DNA of 64,000 nt from Hippasteria phrygiana. Taxonomy: Eukaryota > Echinodermata > Asteroidea > Valvatida > Goniasteridae. The stretch is taken from the NCBI GenBank assembly GCA_037893225.1, contig JAZGUH010000559.1:124001-188000 (forward strand), in the 5' to 3' direction. This document shows positions 60,401 through 64,000 of this stretch, piece after piece; positions within the stretch are counted from its first letter, which is position 1, and each line of letters opens with the position of its first letter. A model generated the notes under the pieces. The model did no database searches, had not been told where the DNA came from, and was given only the letters and a program-made list of their open reading frames with translations. Made by a program: the position numbers and the translations under genes.

Positions 60401-63400
60401 TCTACAAAAAAAGGGTATTATGTCGCACTTTGTGGAAATATACACAGGGCCGTTCTATGTGAAGCGGGCGAAAACAAATCTTCACATAAGTGATTTTTTG
60501 TTTTTGGTTGTTGGCTTCTGTTATATCTATATTTTCAGAATTTATTTTCAGAAACATTAATATCGATGAATAAAGATGAAAAAACAAATGTTGATAAAAA
60601 TTACTTCTATCTATTTCTTTGCACTTTGTTGTGTTTAAAGGCCTGTATCTCTAAACGCACTTCCGTTAAATTGGAAAATAGGAGTATACAAATGTCAGGA
60701 TATCTCGAGAACACAAGATGCCACAGGGGTCAAACCTACACCAAAATAAAGTTTAGGATGTGACAAATTCAACTACATATGTTTATAACGCATTTTTCAA
60801 ATTTTGCGACATAATACCCCTTTTTGCAGAGCCGGTCACGTATAAAGACAACATCCGGTGTACACTACTTGGAGATGGCAAGCTAGAAATGGGAACACTC
60901 ACGCTGGGTGCTTTGAAAGTACACGTAGAATCTTCTGTATTCAAAATGCCAGTCCAAGCCCAGTGGGGCAGACAATAGGGGTGTGCATTTACGGGTGGTA
61001 CAGGAATTGGGTACCCAATTACCCAGGTACCCAGGTCCCGTTAAAGAAAGCCAATCAAAAATATTGAATCTCGGAAATTGCTGTTCATATTGTTCGTAAA
61101 AGTTAACACTACCACATCGGTACATCAATGCAGCAAGTTACAAGTGTTTACAGTGAGCTCTATAGTGTTATAAAAGTTAATCTGTTTTGTTTTTCCATGT
61201 ACTTTTACGAAATACCATAATTTCAATTTTCAATTTTTTCTACATTCTATCCCAGTGCTACAAAATTTTATTGTTGTTTTTAATGGAGTCAAGTGTTGAT
61301 ATTTGAACAATCCAAACTGTAACTGACCTTCCATGATGTCCAGAGACACGTCATCGGCCAGCTGCTCCCACCATTTGACCTTAGTGTTCTTGCCCGACCA
61401 CTCCAGGAGGTCACTCTTAGACAGACGTCCCGCCAGGTACAGGAAGGCCACGCCCACAATGTGGGGCTCCCACTGCAGGCACAGTGTTGTGCACAGGCTG
61501 AGGGGACAAATAGACCAATTCTATGGACTGTCATCTTACTATAATTCCAGGAATCTCTGCCTGCCAGTATGTGTGTCTGTGTGCAATTCGATTATCTCCA
61601 GAACCGGGCACTGTATGAAGTTAAAAATCGGCAGGTGTATTGCTCAGGACGCAAAAATGTGCAGTGTCAATTGTGAAGTTGTTTGGATGAGCGGTTCTCA
61701 CAAAAACTGCAAAAAAAACAGCAAACCGGAGGCCTAAATCTGCAAACGTGGCAGTATAGACCGCCACGCACTACAGCACATTTTCAACAGGCACTGCACT
61801 ACGGGTATAGACCACCACGCATGCAATGGGGCCTGATTTAATATGCAAATAGATTGACGCATGCGCATCAGTGTTACCAAAAAGATCTTCCCAAGAAACT
61901 CGCTTCCAAAACTGTGGTCCGCGTGTGGCATGGAAACATACACCCGTGACTTTTTTTTAACGAAAGCCAAGCAATTTGTCCGGGCATGCACTACATGTAC
62001 AAAAAATGTAGTTCAGTAAATTGGTGGACATGAACCACATTTATGAACCCCCTCGTTTCGCTTTAAAATCAATTAATCACTGGACTCTCTACCTCTGTGA
62101 CTCGAGTTCACTTCCCACCAGGGCCTAATTGTGGACTACATTTTTCAGTTCTTATCCAATTCTGTGCGGTTTCCCCAGAACAGGTTTTCCTCCCAGGTAT
62201 AAAACTACGGAAGCCATTAAAATTGACTCAGCGGATTTTCAAGCAGATTTAAAGTGAATATCCGCGTAGTTCTGGCATTGCTAAGGTTTAGCCAGTCAGC
62301 GGATGTTCCCGCCAGTGTGTGCTCATACCTGACCAAGTTAATGAGGCAGTCGCCGGCCATGCGGTTTTGTTATGTTAATGGTCCTACTGAATAATACATT
62401 ACTTCAGCGTGGTACGTACTACAGGTGTCCAAAGATTAGCCTGCCCACATTGATTTAGAATGAAGTTCCATAAAAGACACAACGCCTAAGTTGTGTTAGA
62501 ATTCCTGAAGAATCAAGGTTGGGCCCTATGATATTATAAAACGAACAACAACAATAATTCAATTCTCCACAGAGAATGTTCATGCTATGTCACAGTTCTT
62601 TCGTCACGTGTTGTTGGACTATCATGAGAGACCAGACATTGAGTTACCCGTATCTAAAGTCGGCAAACTTTCACAATGACAGTCTGGTATCTGAATAACT
62701 TACCAGACTCTTAAACCAAGTTTTAACCTTTTGGGTACGGACGACGGCCACAGCCGTGGTTTGAAAAAAAGACCACCTGGCTGGTTGTCATCTATATGCA
62801 CATTCCTGCGTGTATTCAATCCATTGTTTGCCTATTGTTTGCATTATTCTTGGCGTACCAGCACCACATCAATAACAGCCAGACAGAAGGACTTTTTAAA
62901 CTTACCAACCATACTCTCACAGCGAGTGGGCAAACACTCGACTCTCTCTCACCTGTCATTGACAAATGTCCACGCCATCTGCACCAGCTGTTGTATCTTG
63001 GTCTTGTCCCCTTTCAGCGTCTTGGCATACTTGAGGAGGTAGCTGTAAGGGTGGTCCACCTGCAGGTCAAACTTAATGGTCTGAAGCAGGATCCGCTCGT
63101 ACGTCATGATCTCTTCCTGAAATTTAACAGAAACAGACAAGATAGGATTGAATACTTAACGTGGACAAATTACATGACAATGTAAATAAATCCCTGCCAT
63201 ATTTTTGGGAAATTAATTAGCAAGCAGAGAAGGAAGTTGGAGAGCCTTTGAACTGCATTACAAAAGTAGAAAATATACTTGAAGAAGAACACTGTACCAA
63301 AAGATGGTTTTAAAGATGGTTTTAAATAAAATAAATTTTAAAAAATATCGACATCGTGACGAGCCTTTTAACTCCCCTCCCCTCACAGATGTATATACAG

Positions 63401-64000
63401 TTGTAGTTTGATATTCCTAACTTTTTAAGTCCTCCTGCATTGATCGGTCTAAAATTTCATGTTCCACACATTCCCTCTTCAGACTTAGCCAAATAGCATG
63501 ATAAAATCCCCTTTGGTCATTTTTTTTTTTTAATAACCCCCGCTGACAATTCCCTTGTGTGTATGCAAATTTCACTCGGCGCCAAACATCTAGTGGCATG
63601 CAATGCCTGATCAATCATCCATTCCCCAGACCTGCTCCAGGGCCATGATTGACAGTGTCCAGGCCAAAGACTCGAGGCGGAGAAGGGCTTCTAGAGCAAG
63701 TGAATACCAATGTACAACAAAAAGCAGTACACTTCTCTCAACAATGTTTGGATATTTTTTCAAGTGGACGGGGAGATTATATCCAACAGTCATGACCGAC
63801 CTATGATGGCCACATGACTGTCACATGATTGTCACATGATTGTCACATGACTGTACCTTTGGATCATCACCAAATGCACTGAAGTGAGGGTCAGGAACCA
63901 TGAGCTTGGCCACACGGATGATATCCTTGCACTTCTTTGGTGTCTCTTCCACTTTACCAGCCAGGAACAGGCAGGCCGCCCCAGTCACCTGAGTACGAGA
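56270..64000 (-). CDS. CCNK: CCNK, cyclin K, 3' part (six exons, 5' end outside window)
   Basis: Minus-strand exons in transcript order: 64000-63857, 63116-62953, 61497-61328, 60189-60092, 58397-58355, 57429-56270. They join to 1779 nt, 592 codons plus TAA, all phases consistent and all junctions GT-AG. Cyclin K pairs with CDK12/CDK13, which phosphorylate the RNA polymerase II C-terminal domain in the nucleus. Visible are the end of cyclin box 1 ([18 protein letters not shown]), the linker ([17 protein letters not shown]), cyclin box 2 ([33 protein letters not shown]) and a long Pro/Gln-rich tail. The similarity clearly favours cyclin K over cyclins T or L. The N-terminal region and promoter are missing. 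Confidence 0.94.
57687..57848. repeat. Partial copy of the GGACGACGGCCATAGCC family
   Basis: 'ttgaatacggaccacggcaa' and 'gaccacctggccggttgtca' start the copy; the middle is deleted and it ends 'cataccagcacc'. In the last CCNK intron. Confidence 0.6.
58355..58397 (-). CDS. CCNK: CCNK small exon
   Basis: 43 nt: [14 protein letters not shown] plus one base. The acceptor is tttctcccag and the donor gtgagt. Very short, but it is the only piece that links the flanking exons in phase. Confidence 0.8.
58522..58620 (+). mobile_element. tRNA-derived SINE-like unit, second type
   Basis: Starts gtgccgtggaatagtggttt (A-box-like tagtggtttgg) and has B box ggttcgagccc about 55 bp later, followed by 'tcctgggctatagcacttct'. 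Differs from the GGGCAAGATAG family. In a CCNK intron, antisense to the gene. Confidence 0.55.
59231..59535. mobile_element. GGAGGATT-word TTAA element
   Basis: From 'aacctaacccgcctcaatca' to 'ctagggggttagggttaa'. The middle is five or six 'ggattttggaggattgagga' units separated by 'tgtttcaag' spacers. The right end has the standard TTAGGGTTAA terminus. Confidence 0.65.
59572..60065. mobile_element. TTAACCCTAA element with ATCCTCC words, uninterrupted copy
   Basis: Starts 'ttaaccctaactccctac', ends near 'gatttgggaagcttaa'. It is the best uninterrupted relative of 14230-15068 and 30586-31620 and shows the empty site of the 14357 insertion. Confidence 0.7.
60092..60189 (-). CDS. CCNK: CCNK exon after cyclin box 2
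   Basis: [20 protein letters not shown] then [13 protein letters not shown]. The acceptor is ttccgtgcag and the donor gtatgt. ICHxxLDLYSxGK is a cyclin K signature; the basic KRPRP stretch could act in nuclear import (inference). Confidence 0.93.
60223..60388. mobile_element. pogo/Tigger-like MITE
   Basis: 166 bp, CAGTCCAACACCTTTATAAC...TTATCAGGGTTCGACTG, flanked by TA on both sides. CAGTCGAACC-type ends with TA duplication are common in pogo-like MITEs. 34 bp upstream of the preceding CCNK exon's acceptor. Confidence 0.7.
60977..61085. repeat. Half copy of the GGGTGTGCATTTACGGG element
   Basis: 'aggggtgtgcatttacgggt' followed by 'tgggtaccc' words and 'cccgttaaagaaagccaa' match the left part of 22545-23147. 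Confidence 0.65.
61328..61497 (-). CDS. CCNK: CCNK exon, cyclin box 2
   Basis: Acceptor gtcccctcag, donor gtcagt. With split codons it reads [33 protein letters not shown] and [21 protein letters not shown] and WWEQ are conserved cyclin K positions. Confidence 0.95.
62727..62884. repeat. Partial copy of the GGACGACGGCCATAGCC family
   Basis: 'aaccttttgggtacggacga' and 'gaccacctggctggttgtca', with the same internal deletion as 57687-57848 ('gtttgcctattgtttgcatt'), ending 'atcaataacagcc'. The two may be a subfamily. Confidence 0.65.
62953..63116 (-). CDS. CCNK: CCNK exon, linker between cyclin boxes
   Basis: Acceptor gttaaatttcag, donor gtgaga. [20 protein letters not shown] then [17 protein letters not shown] and [12 protein letters not shown] are almost colinear with vertebrate cyclin K. 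Confidence 0.96.
63857..64000 (-). CDS. CCNK: CCNK exon, end of cyclin box 1, cut by window edge
   Basis: [20 protein letters not shown] then [15 protein letters not shown] and FGDDPK; donor gtacag. The open frame continues to the window edge (SRTQ before VTGA), but ctcag at 63989-63993 could be an acceptor, giving an exon end at 63988. The edge cannot be decided. Confidence 0.93.

Overview
This window looks like nuclear DNA from an animal, most likely a marine invertebrate deuterostome. It holds two intron-rich protein genes whose exons are small islands in AT-rich DNA packed with non-autonomous DNA transposons, tRNA-derived SINE-like units, a LINE fragment, minisatellites and long poly-A, poly-C and poly-G runs. 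Nothing bacterial or viral (operons, ribosome binding sites, phage genes) is visible. The species cannot be fixed from the sequence. The two genes were recognised from remembered family sequences, and no search was run.

Layout. (1) 1-11590 is a gene-free block of related repeats dominated by the palindromic word TGACGTCA. It contains a 955-bp tandem duplication (5100-7010) and ends in a row of five hairpins (11292-11584). (2) 11590-13119 holds a LINE C-terminal fragment on the minus strand (11922-12347), a long C run, and the region upstream of the first gene. (3) 13120-45647, plus strand, is a complete-looking TTC13 gene. Nineteen coding exons join in frame to 900 codons plus a stop, followed by AATAAA at 45771. 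The protein starts with a signal-peptide-like segment, has seven to eight TPR repeats in the middle, and ends in a conserved C-terminal region. Intron 8 has a GC-AG boundary. The introns carry hAT-, piggyBac-, Harbinger- and mariner/pogo-like elements, several with exact target-site duplications. (4) 45777-56223 is intergenic, with a second and third block of the TGACGTCA repeats (46344-47283, 51858-55330). (5) 56270-64000, minus strand, is the 3' part of a cyclin K (CCNK) gene: six exons, 592 codons plus a stop, covering the end of the first cyclin box, the second cyclin box and a long Pro/Gln-rich tail. Its 5' end lies beyond the window.

The genes converge tail to tail across about 10.5 kb. 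Nothing in the sequence suggests a shared function: TTC13 is a TPR protein without an established biochemical role, while cyclin K activates CDK12/CDK13 in transcription elongation. The least explained content is the modular repeat superfamily: CRE-like palindromes, stems with compensatory changes, and poly(A) in fixed order. Other points of interest are a perfect 165-bp palindrome, two partial exon duplications in TTC13 introns, tRNA-like fold-back elements, and a set of TTAA-flanked elements with different internal repeat words.
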